Assembly (NCBI RefSeq): GCF_040807025.1
Contig: NC_090942.1
Coordinates: 67,226,911-67,290,910 of the forward strand
DNA: 64,000 nucleotides
From: Struthio camelus
Lineage: Eukaryota > Chordata > Aves > Struthioniformes > Struthionidae
Direction: 5' to 3'
Each line of letters opens with the position of its first letter. Within the stretch, counting starts at the first letter, position 1. The notes under the pieces are model-generated. The model did not search any database, was not told the origin of the DNA, and saw nothing but the letters and a program-made list of their open reading frames with translations. Below, piece after piece: positions 24,541-35,870 of this stretch. The translations under genes and the position numbers were made by a program.

Positions 24541-27214
24541 CTGCCAATTTCAGAGAAAACTAACCTAGCAAAAAAGAAATTACTGGTTTTCCATCAGCAG
24601 CAAGTTAAGCCTACTTACCCTGCAACCAAGCATTGTCACAGCCTACACAAAAGAAACTGCAGAAGCATTTGTTTGAAAGTGCAAGGGAAAAAGTAGGAAC
24701 AACCATTTCAGCAGCAAGCGATTTTAGAGGTGGCTTGAAATGGTACCCTGAGAGGTGATGGAAAGACAGACATTTCCCTAGGAACCCAGAAGAGGGTGTA
24801 TGGATTTGTTTAAACCTAGAAAGTCAATGAAAGTTGCCGGACTGGGGAAAAGGACCAGTCCTGCAATGAACACAGTAGGTAGGTGAGAGATATGCTTTAT
24901 TTCATCTGTTCTAACTAAAAAACACTGTGAGTTATTTTCATATCCTAATTTATTATTTTCTATTCTAAACAGAACATTGATTTAAAGATTGAAAGCCTTT
25001 TACGTTCATTTGGACATGGAAGCCTTTCCATGTTCATTTAAAAGATAGGGGGAAGAAATTCCAGTTCCAGGTCCAGTGAGGAAAACTCTGAGCAGGCCTT
25101 TTAGAGAGGCTAGCAGGAGACCTGTCAGTAATGCAAGATGCCCACAATGACCTTTCCAATTAAACTACTGGCCACTGCACTCCCAGGAGCTGGCAGATGC
25201 TGTTCAACTTCATGCAGTCTTTTCTTCCAGCTAGGACCTAGATGAAAAATGTCCTTGCCTGCTTAGCCCATTCTTCAGCTGAATGAACATTCCAGTTTTA
25301 ATTGCCTACTGAGATACAAGCTTCTTGCAGCAGCAGTAAATAAGTTATCACCAACAACACATCTAGGGATCCATTATGTCTAGTCAATATCGGAGAAAGC
25401 ACAGCTTGAATAAGAATAGCCAGTCTGGACTCAGATTAGTGAGACAGTGACTAACTCATTAAAAAAAAATCATACATATTTTGCCAAAACTAAATGAAAC
25501 AGATTTAATGGGCACCAAGGCAACGTTCATTCTTGCTGTATTCCCATTATCACCAGTGGCTTCACATCAGAGATACATTTGGCTGGATTTCTTTAGATTT
25601 GCAGGAAGTGCTTTACAAACTCCCATATCCCATCTGGAGTTACTGTTGAGAGCTGACAAAGAGGTATGAAATACAATGGTTGCTGGCACAGTACATTCAA
25701 AATAATCTGAAGTGTAGGAGAGAAGGAAATTCCTATAGCTGCATTTTCAGTAAGCTAAAAATGAAACTACATAGACTACAGATAACCAACAGGACACTAC
25801 TGAGACCAAAATGGGGGCGCATATATTTGTATTGTTTATTTAAAGGATCCTACAAACTGGCAAATGAGGCAATAACACCCAAATCTGCTGTTGATATTAA
25901 AATGATACTTAAATTCAGAGACATAATACATAGCAAGGGACAATCCATTGGCATAGAGAACTTGTGCTATTTAGACCTAGAACCTGGATTAGCAGATGGC
26001 AAATGCTGCAGTACGGATAAATATACATGAATTTATTATACAACAAAGGAGCAAAAGGGGGGAGGGTTTAAAAGTGCTTGAGCGTATCGATCAAGGCACA
26101 GTTAGAGCATGTTAGTAGAAAAATCCCTGAAGTTTTATTTCATTTTGCAGATGGCCCTAGGTAGGGAACTAGCTGCCAGTTATTCTGGTTTTGGTAATGC
26201 TATCAAGCTTAGTTCATGCATGTTTATATGTGTAAAACACCTGGCAATATTTGGAACAAAGAAATGTAAACAAGCATGTTATTATTATTAAATACAATCA
26301 GATGAGTTATCATTACCAGGTGTTTGCTCAGTAAAATATTTTCAGTCAAGAAACAATGGAGACTAGCTTTATATTGAGTAGTTTTTATATCATTAAAATG
26401 TATATGCTAAGCTACAAGCTGGTGACAATTTCGAAACAATTGAAATGAGCTAGCATGATTCGGATTTCTTTCAAAATTCACTCTCTACTGGTAAGAACTG
26501 TTCTTCTCTTGAATATTTTGTTTTACTTCCTTTTGACTCATTCCTCTTTTTTTCACAGATGAAGGTGATGTGTTTGTACGTTTGACTTTCGCAGTTCAAT
26601 CTGAAATATATCACATTGCATCATGAGACACCTTGTGAGACCACCAAAACTACAGCCATGGTTGGATGTCCAATTACAAATATCAAATCACATACAGAAA
26701 TGTCAGGTTTTAAAATTAGCTTTTTTAAAAAATGTTGATACCTAGTAATCAACTCCTACGGCAAAGTATACACATTGCTGCCAATCAGGGACAAGATAAT
26801 GATGGATAACAATTGTGACAAGGTAGTAAAAATCAGATTCAGAGTCTGCCAGGACTGGAAACACCATAATAATAAGAGAATTTAATTATTCTCATGTAGA
26901 TTTAAATGTCATACTGGGGTATTTTTAGACCCTTTGAACGACTGTTTCATGGATAAGCTAGTCAGGGAACTCAAAGGGGAGAATCAGGTTTCGACTTTCT
27001 TCTATGCGTTTTCGGCCTGTGTCACAATGTCACTATCAAGGATTCATTCTGTGATAATAACTGAAATGTGTCTATCTTCAAAATTCTTGCAGAAAGCATA
27101 AGCATCCTCTGCATCAGTGTTTAACTCCAAAATGTCACGTAAGAACAGACAAAAAAGCTAACTGAACGTTAGAAATTATTAGGTGCAGAACAGAGAACCA
27201 AACAGGAAATAATG
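24541..27214. other. Intronic or intergenic DNA, nothing recognised
   Basis: No gene was recognised. A 24-nt minus-strand segment at 24,617-24,640 lies between a good acceptor and a gtaagt donor but does not fit the frame of its neighbours. A strong plus-strand acceptor-like sequence (ctctttttttcacag) ends at about 26,559 without a clear exon after it. Confidence 0.4.
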
Positions 27215-27868
27215 AGCATGTCACTGTATAAATCCAAGGTGTCTCAGCATCTTAAACACTGCATGTAGTTCTGGTGCAGCTCTATTTCCAAAGATAGAGT
27301 TGAGCTAGAAAAATTAAAGTTGTAAAGATGATTAAAAGGTTAGGTCTTCTTCAGCCTGGAAGAGCAATTGCAGAGGAATATAACTGTGAATGGTAAAATC
27401 TGTAGCACAGAGAGGATGAACAGGAAATTCTTATTCTTTTTTTTTGTTTTTCTTTTTGGTAATACCAAAAAAAGATGACATCAGGTGAAATTATCATCTA
27501 GAATGTTCCAAAAAGCCAAAAGGAAATACATCTTCACAGCTCATAATTAAGCTGTGTAGCCTATTACAAAGGATTAGAGCAGGGCCAAAGCTTACGGATT
27601 CCAAAGCCAAAGCTTATGGATTCCAAAAGACATTATTCAAAATCATGGGGGGAAAATCATTAAAGACAATTAAACACAAAGGTGCTGCCTCTAACTAAAC
27701 ATATCCCTGAGCTGCACATTGCTGGAAGCTGCAGAACTATCCTAAGGGAGAATCATTCTATGTTTGTGCTGGTTTTGTGCTGGGCATCCAGTACTGGCCA
27801 CTACGATGGCATAGTAGGCTAGCTAGATCTTTGGTCTGATCCAGGATAGACATTTTTCTCTTCTTATG
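27215..27868 (+). mobile_element. Ancient CR1-type LINE remnant, plus strand
   Basis: The sequence from 'ctgtataaatccaaggtgtc' through 'cactgcatgtagttctggtg' and 'gaaaaattaaagttgtaaag' matches the remembered sense strand of old sauropsid CR1 elements ('...tgtgcagttctggtc...aaaggtgcagaa...'). It ends with 'agatctttggtctgatccag' and 'ttcttatgtcc', which resembles their 3' end ('ggacctttggtctgacccag ... ttcttatgttc'). It is strongly diverged, with internal deletions and no usable frame. Its orientation is opposite to the three recognisable avian CR1 copies. Confidence 0.7.
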
Positions 27869-28529
27869 TCCCTAAACTTTATTGGAAATGCCTAGAACAT
27901 AAACTTGTGATGTATAACACCCACCCGTGTCTATGCTAACAACAAAACTCAAAAAAGAGAAAGATTCATAGAAACTGAAAATTGTAAGAAACAAGGCAGT
28001 TATTTATACTCCAGGACCGGTTGCATTTATTTTGAGCCAGGAACAGGTTGAACTGTACCTTTCCTGACCTGGTTCACCCATGACAAATTATTATAAAAAA
28101 TGTGCCTGTAAAAAAGTTAATGAGTCTGATTCCTTATGGAAAAAAAGAGTAATATGAGTTTAGTGAAAAATGACTCTGTTCATACAGAAGCTCTCAACAG
28201 CAGTTCCTGCTGGACATCTGGAACTATGTTAGACCTGCTCGTCTTACACAGAGATCACTTACGAGCTGTTCTGGCAACTAGAGGCCATCTGAGACTTTCC
28301 TTTCTTGAGGAAACAAGCCAGCCAGCTTTGTGACTGCCAAAGAAGAGTTCCAGAGCCAACCCAAAATGAATATGCATGTACACTTTGGTTTTCTTCCAAC
28401 TTACGTATTAGTTTATTCTGTCATTTTCTTAAGGTGACTGGTCTGGATGCATTAATCTGGCATTATGCAAATGAGTATCTAGTATAATAGAAGATCTTCC
28501 ATGTCTGCATCCTAAGTTTGTGGAAAAGC

Positions 28530-28690
28530 AGTATTATATAGAAATAGTCTCCCATCATGCAGTAAATAACATAGTAAAAGCAGGTTAGATAGACATCTGT
28601 GGTGTTTTACATATAGCTAAGCCTACTTCACAGCAGGAAATGTAGTAGATGTCCTCCTCAGGTCCCTTCTGCCCTGTGTTCTACAACTTT
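28530..28690 (+). mobile_element. Ancient CR1 3'-end fragment, plus strand
   Basis: The stretch 'gtagatgtcctcctcaggtc' followed by 'ccttctgccctgtgttctac' resembles a decayed CR1 3' end ('gatgatctcaaggtcccttccaaccctgattctatg'). It could be a separate insertion from the one at 27,215-27,868 or a displaced part of it. Confidence 0.45.
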
Positions 28691-29484
28691 AATAAATCTA
28701 ATAGGAAAAGTAAGAAATAAGGATATTTTAAGGAAGCTAATAACTTTAATTTTGCAGGGTTTCTTCAGGGCTCTTATTTCACAAAATTTTAGTTTTAATT
28801 CGAAAGATGCTTCAATTGGTGGAAAATACCACCAATAAAGACTTTCCATTAACACTACAAAGAAAGACTGTTTTGAAATGCTCCTCTACCGTGTCCTTCA
28901 ATAGCCATCTCGTACACCTCAAAATTAGCAGCCAAAATATAAAAATGGTTTTCAATTTCCAGGTGCCCATATTTCTTTAGGAATAGTTTTTAATTCTTCC
29001 ATCCCTGCCTTGTAGATAAAGATGATGCAACAGCCATTTGGTTGTATTGTTTAGTTATATCTCAAGATGAAGACAAAGACCTCACATTATAAGTAGCACC
29101 TCGCAAAACAGGAACCTGATAAAATTCAGATCCTCTGGGTGATATTGCATGTAATAACAACTCCAGTAAAAATTAGTATTGTGCTCCTGTGTCAACAATT
29201 TAAGAGCACTCATGCCTCCACCTACATATACAACATGTTCTTTTACTACAGTGACCAAAATGCTAATGCATGGAAAAACAACTACCATCTGAAACAGCTG
29301 AATAAATGTGTTACTCAGAGCAGATTACTGAAATTAGCTCTGCTTCATTCTTTTCATTCCCAACCTTGCACACAAGTCACATCACACTGTTGCTCTTTTT
29401 CGCACAGCATCTGATAAGAGCATTTGCATATATCTTCCTGCTTCTTTCCTAGCTGTCTCCCCAGCGTCCAGATCATTCAAAAAC

Positions 29485-29539
29485 TGACAGATACAGAGCA
29501 CTGTCCTTGTTCCAATACTGGTTACGTGCATCTCTGAGC
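29485..29539 (-). CDS. Hypothetical minus-strand gene, second coding segment
   Basis: The minus strand has a very strong acceptor, a run of T and C ending 'ttttttttctttttag'. The 55-nt segment completes a Glu codon from the preceding segment and reads LRDARNQYWNKDSALYLS in phase, ending in phase 0 before GTTTTT. This donor has GT but is otherwise poor. The frame meets a stop (TGA) four codons later if the donor is not used. Joining it to VKEQDQLL in the next segment keeps one continuous frame. A different frame of the same exon is open to a stop near 29,396 and would give a longer terminal exon. The acceptor is convincing; the reading frame and 3' border are not. Confidence 0.3.
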
Positions 29540-31101
29540 CTAAAAAGAAAAAAAAAACTGTTATTATATTTAGATTTATATTGTTCCACTTGATGATTAA
29601 AGGAGATCAGGAGTCAAGGGATAAAAAAGGGAACATGGAACTGAAAAGAAAAGAAACGATGAGGCCCTTAGGCACAGGCAATTGCCTAGGGCAGCAGGTC
29701 AAGACAGCAAACAGTCCAATACACTGGCCATGCTGCCTACTTTGTTGCCACTTAAAAGAAGCATTAGCCATGCTTCCCTACTGCTCATTTTTACCTCCTT
29801 TGCTAGCAAGCCTTGAGCCAATTTATTGTGGAAGAGGAGAGTGGTCAAGTGAACATTATACACAAGACACTGATCAGTGCTGGACAGGACAAAAAGAGTT
29901 TTACCACGTCCCCCCAAAACTTACTGCCCCACTCCAGTTCATAGTGTGAACAGCAGCTGATCTTGCCCCAGGACACAAGGAATCTGCAAAGAGATGTAAA
30001 ATCCAGGCTTAACTCTGTCTCTCCTACTCTTGCTCACTGAAAACATCATCCGAAGAGAGTTGTGCACCCAGGCTCTCACCCGACCACAGTGCAAAGAGGA
30101 GCCCACAAACAAATACAACAGACCAAAATTCCTCCTGGGGAAACTCTGTAGAGATGATTCTTGGGCCTGTTAAAAATCTTATCTCAAGTCTCTTTGTTCC
30201 TGCTCTCTCATCCATTAGGTCACATCCTTTTCATAAGGTCACAAAGAAGGATGTCATGGTATATAATGGCAGCTATAAACACACATACAAATATACACGT
30301 ACATGGGCACTCCTTTCTTTTGGCAATGTATCAGAGTACAATCTAACCCTACAAGTTGTGCTGGGCATAACATCTATAAATATCTCCTGGTTGAACGTAT
30401 CCCAGTGTAGATCTGTAGCAGTGGCATCCCGTTCATACCTGAGCAAGCTGCAAGTGACTGTGACAGTATTCAAAACTGCTGAACGGTCTGCAGCTCACAA
30501 GAGGTCCAAGTGGAGTTTTTCACTTGGAGGCTGACAACATGTGACCAACATCAGCTGCCATCCCGGTGTAGGTGGGCTAGATAATCAACACCTCTGTTGC
30601 GGGGGCAACACAGCTCTAGGAGGAAACAAATTGAGAAAGACTGCTGAAATCAGCATTACCTCAACACCCTGGGTCACGGTGCAAGTTAGTCCTGCCCTAC
30701 TACACAACAGAAAAGGAATATGCCTGCTAAGCCACTGTTATCTCCAGCTTCAGGATCACCATGAATTCCTGCAGTCCTTGGCTCTCTTGAAACATAAAGC
30801 GTGGCTCTTGGCCATATGACAGTTTTGATATGATACTTGTAAAGTCAGGAGGCTGGCTTGCTCAAGGCTAAGGCCTGACGTTCTAAGCCCAGCACCTGCG
30901 TAATCACTTCACCAAAGTGAAGACTGAGTGAAGGTTTATGATGTTTCTAGACCTAGCTGCAGATTATTGCTGTTTTGTGTGGGTGTGTTTCTTCCCTCAA
31001 GCGATCTGCTGCTTCTCTAGCTAACGTAGAAAGTCCTCATTATGGCTCTTAACACTGTTATTATCACAAGTCTGTCAGTCAGAGAACTCCTATTACATTT
31101 T
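29540..31101. other. Intronic or intergenic DNA, nothing recognised
   Basis: Mixed-composition DNA with overlapping open frames on both strands at 29,581-29,949 and 30,024-30,534. None has a recognisable domain and none carries consistent splice borders. Confidence 0.4.
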
Positions 31102-31993
31102 CACAGAATCACAGAATCGTTTAGGTTGGAAGGGACCTCTGGAGATCATCTAGTCCAACCTCCCTGCTCAAGCAGGGTCACCTAGAGCATATTGCCCAGG
31201 ATCGCATCCAGACGGGTTTTGAATATCTCCAGCGAAGGAGACTCCACTACCTCTCTGGGAAACCTGTTCCAATGCTCAGTCACCCTCACAGTGAAGAAGT
31301 TTTTCCTCAGGTTCAGATGGAACTGCCTGTGGTTCAGTTTCTGCCCATTGCCTCTTGTCCTGTCGCTGGGCACCACGGAGAAGAGGCTGGCCTCATCCTC
31401 TTGACACTCCCCCTTCAGATACTTGTACACCCTGATAAAATCCCCCCTCAGTCTTCTCTTCTGCAGGCTGAACAGGCCCGGCTCTCGCAGCCTTTCCTCA
31501 TAGGAGAGATGCTCCAGTCCCCTCATCATCTTTGTAGCCCTCCGCTGGACTCTCTCCAGTAGTGCCATGTCTCTCTTGCACTGGGGAGCCCAGAACCGGA
31601 CACAGTACTCCAGGGGAGGCCTCCCCAGGGCTGAGGAGAGGGGCAGGATCACCTCCCTCCACCTGCTGGCAACACTCTGCCTAATGCACCCCAGGAGACC
31701 ATTGGCCTTCTTGGCCACAAGGGCACACTGCTGCCTCATGCTTAACTTGTTGTCCACCAGCACTCCCAGGTTCTTCTCCGCAGAGCTGCTTTCCAGCAGG
31801 TCAGCCCCCAGCCTGGACTGGTGCATGGGGTTATTCCTCCCCAGGTGCAGGACCTTGCACTTGCCTTTGTTGAACTTCAGGAAGTTCCTCTCCGCCCACC
31901 TCTCCAGCCTGTCCAGGTCCCTCTGAATGGCAGCACAGTCTTCTGGTGTGTCAGCCACTCCCCCCAGGTTAGTATCATCAGCAAACTTGCTGA
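31102..31993 (-). mobile_element. CR1 LINE, 5'-truncated, young subfamily (copy 2)
   Basis: Nearly identical over its shared length to copy 1 at 1,934-2,722 and in the same orientation, with the same two-octamer tail (31,102-31,117). The minus strand keeps an uninterrupted 258-codon frame (31,958-31,182), the C-terminal part of CR1 ORF2 and the region after it. It begins [20 protein letters not shown] and ends [12 protein letters not shown]. The catalytic reverse-transcriptase centre and the endonuclease are absent, so it cannot move by itself. It extends about 110 bp further 5' than copy 1, to 'catcagcaaacttgctga'. The intact frame points to a recent insertion, since this fragment is not expected to be under selection. 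Confidence 0.96.
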
Positions 31994-32720
31994 TACACTT
32001 TTTACCACTGCAAAAAATAACACTTTCCCCCTAGGTGGCTCTGAAAAAAATCTTTATTTTAAATGATTCTAGAGGACTAAAATGAGACGCTTTTCTGATT
32101 CACTGCTTCCAGAAATGATGCTGAGATTAAAAACTTAGATATGTTTCTGTAAGAGGGTATCAGTGCCTAGTGCAAAAAATAGCTGTATTGAACTTCAGTT
32201 CCATCTCCTGTGACAAATTAATTGCAATACAATACTGATTTCAGATTTTAAGCAAGCAGTTAACGCATTCCTTTGTATACTGCAAATCAAGACATTTTAC
32301 AGAAAGCAAAAGCTTTGCAAGATATACTCTAGAAAGGAAAGGCAGAAATACGGATTAGGCTTGGAAGTGCTGTTCTAAAAAGTAGACACGCGGTGGCAGT
32401 GTGGCTTCTTTGTCTTCAGTGGGGTTTTAACAACACTGAAGAATTCACTTTCCCTCTGCACTGTTATTCAAATAAAATTAGAAGAAAGAGGTCAGATCTA
32501 GACATAACCCAGCTATTCCTGGCTATCCTACACTTGTATATAACACTTCCAATCATGTTATCCAAACTCTGTACAAATAAAAGGAAAAAAAAGAATGACA
32601 CTTCATTTTCCATGTCTTCCTAAAGAGACAAATATGAATAATTTTGTGTGCATGTAAGAGGAAGCCCTTGCTGGTGAGCTGTTTCACATCTAAACCGAAC
32701 ACCGCAATGTTTATACTTAC
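31994..32720. other. Intronic or intergenic DNA, nothing recognised
   Basis: AT-rich sequence between the young CR1 and the candidate first coding exon of the minus-strand gene. No features were recognised. Confidence 0.45.
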
Positions 32721-32794
32721 TCCAGTTTCCGTTGAGCTCCCTGCAGATGAAAATAATCTCCGTCCAGCATATCGTCAAAAACAGCTTGTTCCAT
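32721..32794 (-). CDS. Hypothetical minus-strand gene, predicted first coding exon
   Basis: On the minus strand a long pyrimidine tract (rich in ctt and ccc) leads to 'gttatgatttag', and the exon begins exactly at an ATG. It runs 74 nt to a consensus donor (ctgga|gtaagt). The frame from the ATG reads MEQAVFDDMLDGDYFHLQGA and four more residues, leaving two bases (GA) that are completed to Glu by the next segment. An upstream non-coding exon is implied by the acceptor and would lie toward the CpG-rich region at 34,900-36,300. The whole model gives about 101 residues: 1-24 here, 25-43, 44-56, 57-97 and 98-101 in the later segments. Residues from about 44 on look like a coiled coil. I recognise no family. 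A second frame is open through this exon, starting WNKLFL. Confidence 0.35.
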
Positions 32795-35499
32795 CTAAAT
32801 CATAACACAGAAAGAGGGGAAGGGAGGAAAGGAAAGAAGAGTGAAAGAACAAATATTACTACTCTAATATTACTTGAGTGGGGCTTCTGATGAAGAAAAG
32901 GTTGCATAGTTTAGGCCAAGCACACCTGTAAAGAACAACAAACAAAGTGTATAACGAAATTTCTGGTTTTGTGAGCTGCTTGAATCCATCAGACAGTGGA
33001 CAGAAAATGGTCTTATGTATGTGATTCCTCATCTCTTAGTCACTAAATGCATCAAAATTAAATCTCTTTTTCAAAAATCTAATGAGCAAACATCCATCAC
33101 AAGTTGCTATCCATTCAGGGATAATCCCAACTACATCTCTTTCAGTCTAAAATTGGCACAGGTAAACTATTTGCCTCTAGAAAAACTCATTTTTTGCAAT
33201 TGACTGAATTTTGCAATTCAGTCAAAAAGTTTTTGCAATTTTTGCAATTCAGAATTTGCAGACCATCAATTTCTATTGATAGAGCAATCAGTTACATGAG
33301 ATCTTATTTCCTTTGTGCAAGAAAATGTCTTATTTCATTTATATTTCAGATCTTTACTAAGCATTGTCAGAAATGCTGTGCAGGTCAGATTCTTTCTCCT
33401 CCCTACCTCAAACTTTCCAGTTAGTATTCCTAGTTACAGAGAAGGAAATCTGCCTTGGAAATCTCATGAAAGAGCTTTAGGCGCAGAGCACACTGCCATT
33501 CCTTTTGCCACAGATCTCACAAGCACATATAAACACACATACACATACTTGCAAGATAATAATAATTCAACGTTTCTCCCAACACACACAATGCCAATGT
33601 GCTAAGAATTTGTAAACCTGTAAGTATGTCAGTGGCATCTGAGCACGCCCTCTACAAGAGTATTTTCTAAATCCTGAATCCATTTCAGATGTATTTTGTG
33701 CATGAAACCGAATTGGTTGCAACTATAAAGACTAATCAGAATTCATGTCTGTTCTGGAGTTCAGGAATGGAGGAAAGGCAGGGAAAGGGGGGAAGGGGAG
33801 GAAATGTTTCACATTTTTTAAACTGTTTTCTAATCTCCTCACTCAGTACTCCTCACTCATACGTGCCTGTCCATTCTTGATGTCCAGAGAGAATGTAGTA
33901 TCTATTGTTTACTGGAAATGCTTTTGTGACTTATCTGTGTTTCAGTAAAAGGTTCTAGCATAGTTTCTAACATAGTTTACATTCCTGCCTAGCTGTGATG
34001 TGTCTTCCCCATTGTTTTCCCTGCCTTATCCTGCCCATCCTTATGCTTCAACTTTTCTGTTACATTTTTCTGCCTGCTCATCACAGTTTTACCACATACC
34101 AGCTCCCCCTTCTCCACAAATCCCTGATCCTCCTTCCCAGGAGGTACCCTACAGCTTATCTCCGACCTTTCTGTTCCCATGAGTAACCTTTCCTCCTCGG
34201 TTATGAGGAAGGAGCGCGTCACTCCATCTCTCTTAATCACCGAAGGTATTTTCACATATTATAAGCAGCCACTAATGTGACTTCTCCTGCGATATGCCAC
34301 ATTACAGCAAAAGGGGATGACATTAGCCAGACCAAGGCACAGGAAAGGCCAGAGCTCCCTCCCTCCCCTTAAAGAAAAACAGAAGACGGACAAAAGTAAA
34401 CCAGCGCAGAGCCAGAAGGATTCTGATGCCACAGCATGTGTCAGTAAGCAGGAGGCAATTCCCTAGAGTCCTGAGTTTTCAGGAAATCTTTATATACGGT
34501 GCCCCCGTTTCTTACTTTACGATTTAACTTGAGATAAGGATGATCTCAGTCCCGGTTTTTCCCCAGGTGTCCTGGGATCACTCTGTGCCCTCACTGTCAT
34601 GTCTGAAGTACTATTAAAAATAAGTTATACCAGCTCGTTTTGAGTCCCAGTGTCTGTCTGAAGCAGCCACAAATAAAAGCCACATACATTTTTCACTTGA
34701 TTTTAAGAAACATCAGCTTCTCCACTAAAATACCTGTGTTTAGTTTGTGAGGGATTTTTTGGAATTGTGCAACCCTTCACCTTTGACTTCTTCTTTCTTC
34801 CAAAGCAAACATGAAAGCCTGCACTTTCCCATCCACAATATGCTGCATGTTTCATTTGACTCCTCCTTAGTGTTTGTTTAAACATTAAGTCAAAGTTCTG
34901 CTCTGCGGTAACATGAGAAGTGAAGCCTTCATCCTGCCCCCATTTGCCTAGCTGTATTTCGACGCGTGAGAGGCTATTTCTGACAGAAAACGCATGCCCA
35001 AACAGCTGCAGGAGCAGACCCAGCAGGGCTTTTTCAGCCTGTCACTGTGCAATCGCCCCACCACTTCCTTACAACGAAATCGAGAGAAGGCGGCTTCGGT
35101 TCGTTTCCCTCTGCAAACCCTCGCCCGCCGCACCGTGAAAACCTCAGCCGGCATGACAGCCTCCCAAGCCGGCAGCCCTGCGCCCACCTGCCTACCGCAG
35201 TCCCTGCAAGAGTTTTACCTTCACAGCCAGGCACCGCTGTATTCAAAGCACAGTCTCACCCCCTCGTACTTTTAGGTCAACAATTATATCCGCACGCAGG
35301 AAATGCAGCTACGTGTAAAATATATAAATGCGTCCAATACACAAAGTAATCCAAAAGAGCTATAATAGGAACTGCATTAGGATAAATGAATAAGAAGAGG
35401 TATACGTTGAAAACGGGTAGGTATATACAGGTTTTTGTGGGGTATACGTGTGTGTGTGCGTACCTACACAACAAACACCTCCTGCCTGGGCTTTTCCTG
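32795..35499. other. Upstream region of PKP2
   Basis: The sequence is AT-rich until about 34,900, after which GC and CpG rise. It contains an 11-bp-arm hairpin (33,200-33,225) and purine-rich patches at 32,812-32,845 and 33,775-33,805. On the minus strand a possible donor (gaag|gtaaaact) lies at 35,218-35,211 in the CpG-rich part and could belong to a 5' non-coding exon of the hypothetical divergent gene. No coding exon was recognised. Confidence 0.4.
33200..33225. repeat. Perfect inverted repeat (11-bp arms, 4-nt loop)
   Basis: The arm ttgactgaatt is followed by the loop ttgc and the exact reverse complement aattcagtcaa. It sits among further copies of the word tttttgcaatt (33,191-33,253), so the area is a small cluster of related words. 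Confidence 0.95.
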
Positions 35500-35804
35500 T
35501 TCTTTGACGCCTCCCGAGGGTGAGGGACAGAAGCAGCAAAACTCCTCTCCGCCAGCCCCCACCGCGGTTGGGGCGGGGACCCCCCCCACGCCGGAGCGGG
35601 GCGGCCCCGCTGCCTGAGGCGGCCGGGCCGGCGCGGGGCCTTGGCGGGAAGCGGAGAGGAGAAGGGAGGGGAGGGGAGCGGAGGGGGCGGCCCCGCTCTC
35701 GCCGCCCGCCGCGGCGGGGGAGGAGCGCGGTGCCGGCCGAGCCTGGCACCTGCGCGGCCGCCGGGCGGGGCTCGTCCCTCCGCGGCCGAGCTAAGCGCTG
35801 AGGA

Positions 35805-35832
35805 GGCGGCGGTGGCGGCGGCGGCGGCGGCG
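35805..35832 (+). repeat. GGC trinucleotide repeat in the PKP2 5' UTR
   Basis: About nine GGC units with one GGT interruption, ending some 40 bases before the PKP2 ATG. It is presumably transcribed into the 5' leader, where GC-rich repeats form stable structure. Confidence 0.85.
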
Positions 35833-35870
35833 ACGCAACAGGTATCTCCGCGCGGCGACCGCCGGCGCCC

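Noticed and set aside
26540-26620. Strong plus-strand splice-acceptor-like tract (ctctttttttcacag)
   Set aside because: No open exon with a donor follows, and no plus-strand gene is recognised upstream of PKP2.
31192-32066. Plus-strand open frames over CR1 copy 2
   Set aside because: Antisense shadows of the CR1 reverse-transcriptase frame.
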